A stretch of DNA of 64,000 nucleotides, taken from Cryphonectria parasitica EP155 (taxonomy: Eukaryota; Ascomycota; Sordariomycetes; Diaporthales; Cryphonectriaceae). This document shows, one piece after another, positions 10,808 through 21,899 of the stretch; positions within the stretch are counted from its first letter, which is position 1; each line of letters starts with the position of its first letter. The notes under the pieces are model-generated. The model was not told where the DNA came from. It did not search any database and worked only from the letters and a program-made list of their open reading frames with translations. The position numbers were made by a program, and so were the translations under genes. Where the stretch lies: positions 2,316,001 through 2,380,000 of the forward strand of contig NW_024468914.1 in NCBI RefSeq assembly GCF_011745365.1, read 5' to 3'.

Positions 10808-12664
10808 CATATACTGGTTGGGAATTGCGACCCCTGACTGGCCGATTTTTTCTTCTTAACTCTTCCATTATTTAAGATTTATGTAGATATAAGAAATCAA
10901 AATAGTCGTCCAGAAGAGGAAATGAGCTTCTACCGTAGGCGAGCTGAGTCCTAGGGGGCCCCTCCTCACCCTCCATCTGGCTCTCGATCAAGTTCGCGGC
11001 TGATGCTTGTACCGGGCTTGCCCTTGTTTCTTTTCCTTCACTTTTGCAGTGCGCCCGCTTGGGTAATTTTGTTTGATTTTTCTTTTCCCCCTTTTTCCCT
11101 TCCTCCCTCTTCAATGGTGTTCATGTCGGCAGGTTCCGACCCGTCATTTTGTTGGCACACGAGCACATGGAAAGTGATCGAGTTAGATCTACCCAGATCC
11201 CGTGCCTTATGCCCGTCATCCAGGGACTGCCTCTGCTGGGGTCCTCGACAGCTGGGTCAGCGAACTTGATAAGCTTGGAACCAAGGTTGCAGCTCCAGGA
11301 CCCTCTTTCCTGGGTCGAATGGTCTAGACCTTCGGTAATCGAGAGGAGGACTTGGAGGACGATGAAGATTGGAGGGTGGGAAGGGAGGAGGGAACAAAGA
11401 TAGAACAGAGAAGGGGGAAGGGGGGGAAACGCGGGGGAGTCCGATCAGGACGCCATCTTTCAGCAGCAGGGCCACATAGCGTTCGAGTGTCAAGACATAA
11501 TACATTTATGGGGCTGTGGTGGGAACGGGGCCAAGGCCTGTCCATTATGACAAGGCCTGCTTGACCTGCCAGGCTCATGTATTTGTGGGCGGGCTTATGT
11601 CATAGGAAGTCGTGGCCCTCCAGACGAGTCCACACTTCTGTCACCCCGGGGCCTTGCAGTTCCGTTCGCTTTTCCGACACGATTCGGTCCTGACGATAGG
11701 TTGCTTGACAGCTACCGGCTGGGACCCGGTGAGCTATGATTGAACGAAAATGGCGTCAAGGGACCTAAAAGGCCAAACCGGCAGGGATTGGCGTACCTGT
11801 CTTGAGGGATTCATAAATGGAAAGAAGAAAAAAAGAAGAGAAAAAAAGAACAAAGAAAAGGAAAAAAAGAGAAAACGAGAAAACGAGTACGAAGGAGGCC
11901 TTCTGACACGTGCGCATCGTGAGTCCCTAATTCAGTAACCCGACAAGGTTGGCATTGTGGTAACAGATGGACGGACTAATCCCTTCGAACCTCTTCCATT
12001 GTCTCTCCTACTTGTCTCAGCATCGAAATTCTGATGAGACCTAAGGATCAAGACTGCCGTCGGATGTAGGCGGTAGATCAAGGACAGGAGCAGGAGCGGC
12101 GATGAAGATCGATCTATAGCGGACGCCAGTAACCGCCCCCCCCCCCCCAAAAAAAATGGGATGTGCACGTGGTTGTGGTTCACACAGGTTGCAGCTGACA
12201 AGCATGGTAACCCTGAGCAAGGGACCACAGTACGAGTGTGCTCTTGCTGAAGGGCGAGACAAAATAAGAAAGAAAGAAGAAAGAGAGAAAAGGCGGGAAA
12301 ATACATGTCGGATAGCAGAAGGGGAGGAAAGACGGGGGTGCTGAGGATCGCCATCGATTTCAGCCCAAAGAGGGGATTAGGACCGGAAACAAGATCCTTC
12401 ATCAGAGCCATAGTCCGACCCCACTGCCCTTTCTCACTCTCGTTTTCCTCACTCAGCATTGATGTCTTCGAAGGGAGAGTCAGTTTTAGTGAAATGTAGA
12501 GAGAAGATCGCCGCACACCTAATCTGGGCCCTCAAGAACCGGTAAGAGGAAAAGAGGCAGAAAGAAAAGGGCCAAGAAAAAGCTGCTGAGGATACACACC
12601 AGCACCCTGAAGGCAGGGAAACAGAGAGAGATATAGCACGATGACTGAGAGGCCCTCTCTAATT

Positions 12665-12666
<2 letters not shown>

Positions 12667-12699
<33 letters not shown>
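12667..12699 (+). repeat. Poly(T) tract, 33 nt
   Basis: Uninterrupted run of T, that is poly(A) on the minus strand, 2.6 kb from the poly(A) tract at 10039. Confidence 0.95.
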
Positions 12700-12700
<1 letters not shown>

Positions 12701-13500
12701 GAAGTACACTCAATTAGTACAGAGGGATAATCTCGGGCACAGATTACCACGTACTGCGGTGCCTCTCGCTGAGGTACAAAGGTACACGTCTCTGACTATG
12801 AATGGACCCTGAGACGCTGGATCGATGGGGGCTCCGGGGCGCCGGGGCACTGGATGGACCCCACACACCCACAGACAACACCTTACTACTACTGTGCTTA
12901 GTGGGCACCGGACACCCTGATACCCTTGAGATGCCCTGGACTCTGACACCCTGGCACCTTGCCACCTTCCTTTGCCCAGCCTGTGTTCACCTCCCAACTG
13001 GCAGCTGGCAGCACTGCGTATGCCAAGCTTACAGGCAGGCCTTTTTTTACGCGCCATTACAGCGCCCAGTCCATCCAAGTGTGTGTGTGCCCCCCCCCCT
13101 CCCTTTCTCAAAATTTGGTTGCCACCTGAGTATATCACCAAAGACAGCACATAGCTGCTATTAGTACAACAGTGGGTAGGACCTGACAGCACAGAACGAG
13201 CCAACCAACCAACCAACAACAATTCAAAAAGCGGGTAAACATGACAGAACTTAAAACGAGGGGGTAGAAGAGGGGAAAGAAAAGAGGAGGGGCGCTTGGT
13301 TGGCAGTCTGGCAGTTTGGCAAATGCTCGGTGAAGATCGCCCTCGGATCTTGCCCATTTCTGCCCATTCCTCTCGCTCTCCGTGCGTAATAATGTGCGGT
13401 GGTTCTGTAACTGTGCAAGTACTACAATGTACGTACCTCGGCAGGCTGGGTACTATGTACCAATCCCAGAGCAGTGGCCAAAAAGCAAAGCCCCAACAGG

Positions 13501-15055
13501 GCCCCCAGCCCAGCAGCGAAGCAAAATGAGGTCAATGGGCAGGAAGGGAAAAGTGAAGGAGAGGAACAGACCAGGTCAGATCGTCGAGCATGACTGCTTT
13601 GGGGTTGGATTGGACCTGATTTGGGATTTTTCGGACAGGGCTCTTGCTCTCTCTCTCCCTCTCGCTCTCCTTCCCTCTCAATCTAATCTTTTTACTCTCC
13701 TCCTTCCTCGACAGTGTCGGTGACAGTGACAATTGACAGTACTCGCTTGGTATACACACGGACGACGTCTCTCCCATTTCTCAAGAACCAGACAGCCGCC
13801 GCCACCACACACACTACCACCAGGCCTCCTACTAGGGGCTACTCTCTCTCTCTACTACTACTACTATCCACATCCAAGTCCCTCCAGCCACGGACGTCAG
13901 CGTTTGTCCCTGTCAGACTGCTGGTGGTGGCACCCCCGTCCGTCTCCGTCTTTTTTCTTGGGAAGTCCCCTACAGCGCCCGCCCGGGCTGACTTGGCTCA
14001 CCTCGCACTCGGCTCTTCCACGCAAGCAACCCCCCCCCTGCTCATCCAGCAGATTGGCTCTCACGAATTTCTCATCCTGTCTCCAGCCAGCGAGAGACAA
14101 ACACACACACACACAAACACACACAGGGAGACTCAGAGGCAGACTGGCTGGTAACTCCTTGAGCTTGGGGAATAGGTACCAGGCTGCAGACCGCGACCAC
14201 CCACCAGAGAGGGCCTGCCCCGAACCTTGACAAGACCTGACTTGCCTGCCCTCTCCGCCCCCTACTTGCTGGGCGAAACGAAACCGCATTCCAGCTAGTT
14301 ATCAGAAGACCAGGACGTCCCTACGGGCGCTTTCGAACCGTGCGCTACGGTACTTGACCCTCCAGACTAAGACTAAACGCCACTACTGCTACTCAACAAG
14401 TTACCCACGGCTGGCTACCCTCGACTAAACCCAAGCACCACCACGCCAAGATCGCTCGCCCACCGCCCGCTGCCGCCCACCAATCTCCAACTCCCTCCCA
14501 GAATCAACAATACCTGTCAAAATATCTCTCTCTGTTTCTGACGATCGCATCTCGTTTCAACGTTTTGCCATTTTTTGTGGTCAACGCGACTCTTCCCCTC
14601 CCCCACGTTTCGCATCAGGGCTATTTTCGATATTGCGAACTTCCCAACATCGATCGCGACCGCCCTCCCGATTACGTAGTGGACAAGTCCAAGTTCTGAG
14701 CCGCCAACGATACAATACGACGCTTCACAGGCCAATATACCTCGACGCTTCTTACTTCTTCTCTTCCTCTCCCTCTCTCTCTCTCTCCGCGCTTTCGGGC
14801 CCCTTGTCCCCTTCTCTACAGTTAACACTGGGAACGCGCGAGGGTATTTTTAAGTCCATGCGCCTGGTATTCTGGGAGGCTACAAGAGGATAAAGAGGAA
14901 CCGCGCTCTGTCGGAGTACGCACCGCGACGAGTCTGGTCGGCCTGGCTGTGGTGCGGTCAAATATCATCGCCCTGACAGTAGCGCAAGTCTTTGCATACG
15001 GGTCGTTGAACGGTCCAGTCACAACGCCGCAGGAAAGACCATAGGCGGCTCTGCC
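13501..15055 (+). promoter_or_regulatory. Promoter and long pyrimidine-rich leader of SKN7
   Basis: CT-rich sequence with many C/T microsatellite patches (13646-13700, 13836-13862, 14764-14790) and ACACAC runs near 14100, as seen in long 5' leaders of fungal regulators. A 12-codon uORF starts at 14858 and ends with TAA at 14893. No protein gene was seen, and the transcription start cannot be placed. Confidence 0.4.
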
Positions 15056-17388
15056 ATGCCGCCCGAAGGCGATATGGCTGCGCCTAGTGGAGGAGGCAGC
15101 AATTCTAGCGACTTTGTACGTCTGTCCTGCGGATCGCCAGCAACCGTTGATGATCCTTTATCTTTGTTCCTCCCTCTTTTCTTCCCTGCCCAGAAACAAG
15201 ACTCAGCACTAACGGCGCAACGGCCAACAGGTTCGCAAGCTCTACAAGTATGCTCGACCTATCTTGACGCGCCTTCCATGGACCGCCGACTCATACTGAC
15301 CACTGGAAAATAGGATGCTAGAGGATCCCCAGTATGCATCTATCGTTCGATGGGGGGATGGTGGCGACAGCTTCGTTGTGCTTGAGGTGAGCTCCTGAAT
15401 GCCCAGCACCCCCTCCCTGCTGTCGACCTCCCGGAGGTGAAGAGAAAGGAGGAGCAGGGGCGGAAGAACCCGTTCTGACCAAGTTTCTCCGAGCACAGAA
15501 CAACCAGTTCACCAACGACATACTGCCCAAGCACTTCAAGCACAGCAATTTCGCCAGCTTTGTCCGCCAGTTGAATAAATATGACTTCCACAAGGTCAGA
15601 CAGAACGAGGAGAATGGCCAATCCCCGTACGGTCCTAATGTTAGTAGCACGTTATCCCGGATCATGACCTCTGTAGACTTAGCATCTCACCACCATCGTC
15701 GCAGGCGTGGGAGTTCAAGCATCCCGATTTCACAATCCACAACAAGCGGAACCTGGACAACATCCGTCGCAAGGCACCTGCGCCTAGGAAGGCACAGCCT
15801 GCCGAGGATGTGTACCAAGCAAACCAGCTGGCCCTCCTCACCGAGCAGCTCAACGCGACACAGCACCAGGTCCAGCAGCTCCAAGAGCACGTCGGCCAGC
15901 TCACCAGCAGCAACAAGATCCTGGTAGAGGAGCTCGTGGCGCTGCAAAAGAACGTTAAGATCACCACGCAGGTCAACACCGAGCTGCTCACTCACCTGAA
16001 CAACCTCGACGAGCATAGACGCAACAGCCGGCACTCGGGGCATTCAGGACACTCCGGCCAGTCGTCCAACTTCCACAATGGCGCCTTGGGCGTGCTCCCT
16101 GACGGCAATGATGAGCCTTCCATCGAGCTCCGGAGGGCACGGGACCTGCTGAACGCCATCGAGCCAGACGCCCCCGCAGATCGCGCGTTCCAGAGATTAT
16201 CTGTTGCGTACCAGGCGAACTCGCCACCGGACTCAGCTGCCAGCTCGATCATGTTCTCGCAGCCCAACTCCGCCATCTTGCCGCCCAACATGATGGGAAC
16301 CCCTTTCATGGATGACCCCCGCCATCTCGTGTACCCTGCTGGACCGAACGTCGGTATCGATCCCTTCCATCCAGATCATGTCAACAACCTGCCGTTCCCC
16401 TTACCCCAGGGACCACCACCCGAGATGCCAGCCCAGATCAACCTTCAAAATAAAAGAAAGGAGGAATCCATCTGGGAAGAGAGGAAGCCAAGAATCCTTC
16501 TGGTCGAGGATGACAGGACTTGCTCGAGGATTGGCTCCAAATTCCTGCACCAGATTGAATGTTCGGTGGAACTCGCGGTAGGTTTCTTGATTCGAAGCAA
16601 GCAGGTTCGAGGCAATTGCATGGCGCTAATACCATTTGCAGCAAAATGGCGAGGAAGCCGTCAACAAGATCAACTCGGAGCCGGATCGGTACGACGTCAT
16701 TTTCATGGACATTATCATGCCCAATATGGACGGTGTGTCGGCCACGGTATATATCAGGACAGTCTCGCCGACCGTGCCAATCATTGCCATGACGTCCAAC
16801 ATTCGAGCCGAGGAGATTAACCACTATTATCAGTTTGGTAAGGAAAAGCCCCGACTCCTCCCTTTCCACCCTCGAGTGTAATTTGGGACTGACTGGTCTG
16901 TAGGAATGAACGACACATTAGCAAAGCCTTTCACAAAAGAGGGCATGGTCAAGGTTGTCAAAAAATACTGCCGTCACATGCTCAAGAACCCCAACGCGGC
17001 GGACCTTGAGCCTAACGGAGGGCCCATGACGGGCATTGGCGTTTCGACACCCACGTATAACGCTCCTCCTCCAGTCACGGGGTCCGGCATGAAATTCGAG
17101 ACCACGCCCATCAATTCTCCTGCCACCAGCAGCTCATGGCACTCGCCAGGTCAGCAGCTTGCGCAGCACACCTCGCCCAATATGGATGGGGGATACATGT
17201 CCGGCACCATCAGCGTCAGTGGTCCACAGATGGTCATGACCCCGAGTGGATCATTTGCGCCGCAGATGGGGACACCGCCGATTCCACGGATGACGGGAGA
17301 CATGAGTGGTGGCGGCGGTGGTGGTGAGCCACCCGGAAAGCGCCAGCGCATGTACACGCCTGTGACCGGACCTGGGTACAGGCAATAA
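15056..17388 (+). CDS. SKN7: Skn7/Prr1-type transcription factor: HSF DNA-binding domain plus response-regulator receiver
   Basis: Nuclear two-component output regulator for oxidative and osmotic/cell-wall stress. Exons 15056-15115, 15231-15247, 15314-15386, 15499-15639, 15705-16577, 16642-16837 and 16904-17388 join in frame to 614 aa. Residues about 18-115 are an HSF-type winged helix ([20 protein letters not shown], then [20 protein letters not shown]). A coiled coil follows at about 130-190 (repeated Q/L/E heptads), then a proline-rich linker. The receiver domain (about 366-480) has acidic residues in VEDD, phospho-acceptor D411 in VIFMD, T in AMTSN and K in LAKPF. The C-terminus is G/P-rich. 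All catalytic receiver residues are present, so it should accept phosphate from a histidine phosphotransferase such as Ypd1. The second exon is only 17 nt and lies inside the DNA-binding domain. Very confident. Confidence 0.97.
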
Positions 17389-18696
17389 AGCCCTCTCTTC
17401 CACGTCGTCCTCCTCCTCCAACTAGCCACCCTCAAGAACGATCAAGAAAAAAAGTTTGTGTGTTTGTTGTCGTGTGCTGTTTGGCCATCATATATGCGCT
17501 GTGTGCGTGTTCCCATGGCGCGCTCTCGTGTGTTTCGACAACTTCGAATGCATCTTGGACCAGCCGGGAGGCACAACACCCAAACTGACATCTATCGGCA
17601 TCCTTCGATTTCCAGCCTCTCTATTATTGTTCGCGGCGACATAAGATATACGGTTCGGTCGCATGAGTTTTGCCGATTACCTCCGTAAGGCCTGGCTTGT
17701 TTTGATTCCATTTGAGCTTTCACGAGCGGCGTTTGGGGGGAGCATCGTGCCTCTGGGTCCTCGGCGGGGGATTTCGAGGCATCCGTCGCGCTTTTCCCGT
17801 TGCGAACCTTCCTAACGATTTCCCAAACTTCTACCTCCCCCCCCCCCCCTCTCTCTCTTTCACCCTCTGTTTTGTGATTTTGGGTACCGCTGTGCGCATG
17901 CTAGGATGCATCTTATAGAAAGGGGGAGGGACGAAGGATGGGCGGGGCTGCAGAGAAGAAGCGGCCTGCACCAAGTGCACCAACATGTGATTTTCCCCTT
18001 GCAGACTCCTCTGAAGGCAATTGGCAGGCGGAGAGTACCTATCCCAGCAATGGTTATGTGTAGAGCATGAGACTCGGAAAGGGAAAACGCCCTGTCGGGA
18101 TAACTAGGAAGAAGTCTCAATGAGACATGTCGCATCTGTCCAACAACTGCATACTGGATTGAATCTTGTGCACTGGCATCAAAACTGAAGCGGGCAGACT
18201 CAGGAAGGAGGATCGTTGACACTTGTCTTGCCAGGCGGGTTGATGGCTGACGACCATTTGAAGATAGAGAAAGCCTGCCCCCGAAACCCAACCCCCTCCC
18301 TGCCCTTTTGGTTGTGTCTAGATGTTGAGGAGGGCTTGGAGGCAGCAGCTGTTGGTGACACTCGTCCTGCGCAGCGTTGTAGAAAGGTTGGGAAAACGAC
18401 AGCATGCAAGACAGGTCGAGGCATCATCGGAGGCAAGTCGACTGTAAGATTAAAATAAGAAGGGGGAAAAAGAGAGAGAGATAAAAGAACAAGAAAGAAA
18501 GAAAAAAAAACCAAGGAAATGTACAACAACCATGGAAGCGATTCATCAACGTGGTTGTCATGCCTGGTTCACGTCTTTTTCTTACGACATGAAGGGTCCC
18601 CTCCCCCCCTCTCCCCCCGGCCCCCAACCAAGGTACCCTTAGAGTTCCATTCCGAAATCGCCGAAGGAGTCGCTGCCATGCAGAGGAAGGACCCTG

Positions 18697-18730
18697 CTGG
18701 TGGTGGTGGTGGTGCTGCTGCTGCTGCTGC
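18697..18730 (+). repeat. (TGG)n(CTG)n compound trinucleotide repeat
   Basis: TGG units run directly into CTG units; intergenic, downstream of SKN7. Confidence 0.9.
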
Positions 18731-18958
18731 AGGCCCCTCAAGGGTCTTAAACGGTGTGAGGGCGGGGGACTGGGATGTTGAGTCGTCGTGGAGGGGTTAG
18801 GAGAGAAAAGTTGGTGGGGTGTGGGTTTGTCGTATTTTCCACCCATGTCGCTTTTGGGGGGGGGGGGGAGCAAGCTTTGGGTTCGTGTTCGTCTGGTCTC
18901 GTGTTATCGTCCTTGTGTGGTGCCTTAGCTAAGGGGTGGTGGGGGTTTGTTTGTCATT

Positions 18959-18982
18959 GTCGTCGTCGTCGTCGTCGTCGTC
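18959..18982 (+). repeat. (GTC)n trinucleotide repeat
   Basis: Eight GTC units in non-coding DNA; the minus strand reads (GAC)n. Confidence 0.92.
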
Positions 18983-21871
18983 ATTGCTGCTGCCGTTGTG
19001 TGTGGTGGTGGGGTGGTGCTGGTGCTGCTGCTGCTGCGACAAGAGGGTTGAGGAGAGGAGAGGAAAGAAGGCTGGGGGGTTGCTATCTATCCCTGCCAGG
19101 TGGGAGGCAGGGAAGGGGAGGATGCCTGAAAACGAGTGGATGTGTATGCGTGTGTGCCTGAGTGTAACGTGCAAACTTTCTCTGAAAAATGTGGGAGTAA
19201 CCACCTGGGTAGAGGAAAGATGACGGCGCAGGCTTATAACAGTGATGGTCGAAGGCTCGAAGGCTCGTCATGACACCATCTTGGGGCCTGGAAGCGTATT
19301 GGATTAGGGAGAAAAGAAAATAGTGTTTGTGGTGTGGAACATAAGGGCAAGAAAAGAAAAGAAAAGAAGGGAAAAGAATAGAAAGAAAAATCAAGAGAGG
19401 TGTCAAGATAAAGCAAAGCCCGGAGAAGGTATCCCAACGCACAAGGGAAACCCCACGAGAGTGGAGCAAACAAGGTAAGACGAACGGCGACGGGGTTTGC
19501 TGGGAAAATGTATATATATCTCGATATATGGCATGACAGCAATAACGGGGGACGGAGCATGTGAGTGCAAACCAGATAGTTCCACGGACGGATGGATGAA
19601 CTTGGTTCTTTCCACCGCCGCCTTGCACAGGCATGCAGGCACACACGCAGGAACACACACTTATACACACATCCTCAAACTATTCCCCCCTTTCCAACCC
19701 CCTACCTTTTCTCTCTGTGTCTCTGTGTTTCCTGTCATTCCCGTGTGCTGATGCTCCTGGTTTTGTTTTCAGGTGTGGCGGCCATCGAATGGCCTGGAAC
19801 CCCCACCACTGGAGGGAAGGGTCTTGGCTCGGGTGCGGTACAGTGTAGTGCAGGCCAGGCCCCCACCAGCCCAGGCCTGGCCGTTGGAGCTAAGGTAGGT
19901 AAGAGAGGGGGGGGGGGGGGAGAAAGAGGCGAGGGTTGCTTCTTGTTCACGGGATGGTCATGATCGAAAAGGTTAAATGCAATCTTGCATCATATATGTG
20001 ACGTGGGAAGGGAGAGGAGAAGAAGAAGAGGTAAGACAGAAGAAGGAAAGTGTCCCAGAATGAACCGGTAACTGTTTTGTAATCAGTCAAGTGATCTCGA
20101 GGGAGGTCGGTGTAGAACTTTGCGAGATGCTGCAGAGTAGCGGTCACGATGACATGAGCAGCCAAACACACAGTACGCGCTCGACTCAACTGGAGGGTGA
20201 AGGGGGGGGAGGGATGTGATGAAGGAGAACAGTAACAGAAAGAAGGACAAGAAGAGGGAGAGAGAGAAGAACCGGGAACAAGGCTGCTTGATGATTGAGA
20301 ATCGAGATGACTGACGGATCTGTGTCTTCCTCTTGTCTATTTTGTCCGACTATCCTTCTATTCTCTTTCCTTTTTACCCCCCTCTCGGAGCCCCTTGTGT
20401 CGAATCAAGAACCGTGGCGGTCCCGTGCATCCCGGAGCAAGAGAGAGGCGCGCGCACGGGGTCAGTCCATCACAGGTCTGGACCTCTTGGGACCGACCCA
20501 CCACCCCCTCTACGTAGTTCAACTTTTCGGGACCTTGGGAAGAGGTGGGGAGGGGGGTTGTTTGATGCGGGTTTCCCTTGCCGACGCGCGCCCTTACGCG
20601 AGGTTGGACTTGTGTGTCTATATGGGTTTTCGTGTAAACATTTTTACTACTCTGTGCTCTCTACCGCGGATAACAAACGAGGTCGGGGCAGAAGAGAAGG
20701 AGGGAGGGAGGGCGAAGAGGGAGGACGAGAGGCCAAGAAGAAGAAAAAAAAAAGAAAAAAATGAGAGTAGAAAACACACAAAACACGAGATGACCCGAAG
20801 GACAGCAGCATTCATACTTCACAGAGAGCTGGAAAAAGAAAGAACTGGAATCTCATCATCATTCCGGATAGTTCAACTTCCCGGTAATCCGAACTGTACA
20901 AGGCATAAATATTTAATGCTACATACTACTTACTGCTCTACCAACGACGTTACTATAATAGCTCTGGTTCAGATCCTCATAGCCACGGGTTTTCGTCGAC
21001 GGAGGTTCAGCCCTTGACGCACGCTTTAGAAAGAAAAGAATCCCTGTTCGCATAGCCCTTCTGGTGTGTGTGTGTTGGTGTGGGATATCATAAGTGACAC
21101 ATACAGGGGTGGTTGTAGTGGTCTAGAGTGCGTCTAAAACCGGGGCTTTTTGCCTAGAGCCAGCCAGACCATTCTTTTACATGAGTGCTTTTCTTTTTTG
21201 GCTTGTGAAAATAAGCAAAGTACAGTCTTAGGCTGTTACATGGTGGGAAATCAATGCAAGCTACAACTGAACGAGATGAATACGCCCCGTCATAAGCCCT
21301 ACATACTTGATCCCATCACATCTGGAATGTCTTTCTGGATTCGAAACACTCTTCTCGGGAGGGGGAGAAAGGGAGGGGAGGAGAGGGCTTTGTGTAGCAA
21401 CGTAGAACAGAATGAACCCTGGCGGTGATGGTCGAGAACCTGTTCGATGTTCTTTCTGCCTGAATACCTCCTTACCCCCTACCTATTTACCCTCCCAAAT
21501 ACTTACTAGAAAGGTGTGATTGATGGTGTGTGGTACACGGCGCAAAGACGAGGGCCCAGACCGTTTAGGACCCTTTGTGCGGGTCTCTAGGCTTCTAGAT
21601 TTCCACCCTGGGGCCCGGGACCTGTCTGGTGATGATGATCATCATCACTCATCACATCACAGCTTACATGTTAGAGGTATGTAGGTTAAGTGGTATGGAA
21701 TGGCACATGTGAGGATCCATCATTCATTCCGGCCAAGATAAAGATCGATCGGCACTTCGGTTAAGCCGTTTTTGTTTCTGATCTTCTAGTCCAGCAGCGC
21801 ACGCACCCCTCCCCACACCATCAATAGGTACTAAGTATTCCAAACCAACAACACGCCTGAGCATACATTTG

Positions 21872-21899
21872 ACACACACACACACACACACACACACAA
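21872..21899 (+). repeat. (AC)n microsatellite
   Basis: About 13 AC units followed by a GCATGCATGCAT stretch; intergenic. Confidence 0.95.

Larger units (their letters stand above)
8627..13500. other. Large spacer without a convincing gene
   Basis: About 4.9 kb of low-complexity DNA. It has a 36-nt poly(A), a 33-nt poly(T), a long (GA)n, many G/C runs, and purine-rich stretches around 11820-11890 and 12255-12330. The open frames present are short, lack homology that I recognise, and mostly encode simple-sequence peptides. I see no gene. Confidence 0.5.

Noticed and set aside
12710..13357. 215-codon minus-strand frame
   Set aside because: Composition is that of random spacer sequence with C-runs, and no conserved motif is present.
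14322..14345. T-arm-like sequence TTTCGAACCGTGCGC
   Set aside because: No anticodon arm, D arm or acceptor pairing can be built around it.
18424..19204. Minus-strand frames with poly-Q/H and poly-D
   Set aside because: The striking peptides come only from trinucleotide repeats; the surrounding residues look non-coding.
20295..21017. 240-codon plus-strand frame
   Set aside because: Largely purine-rich low-complexity sequence giving K/R/E runs; no homology recognised.
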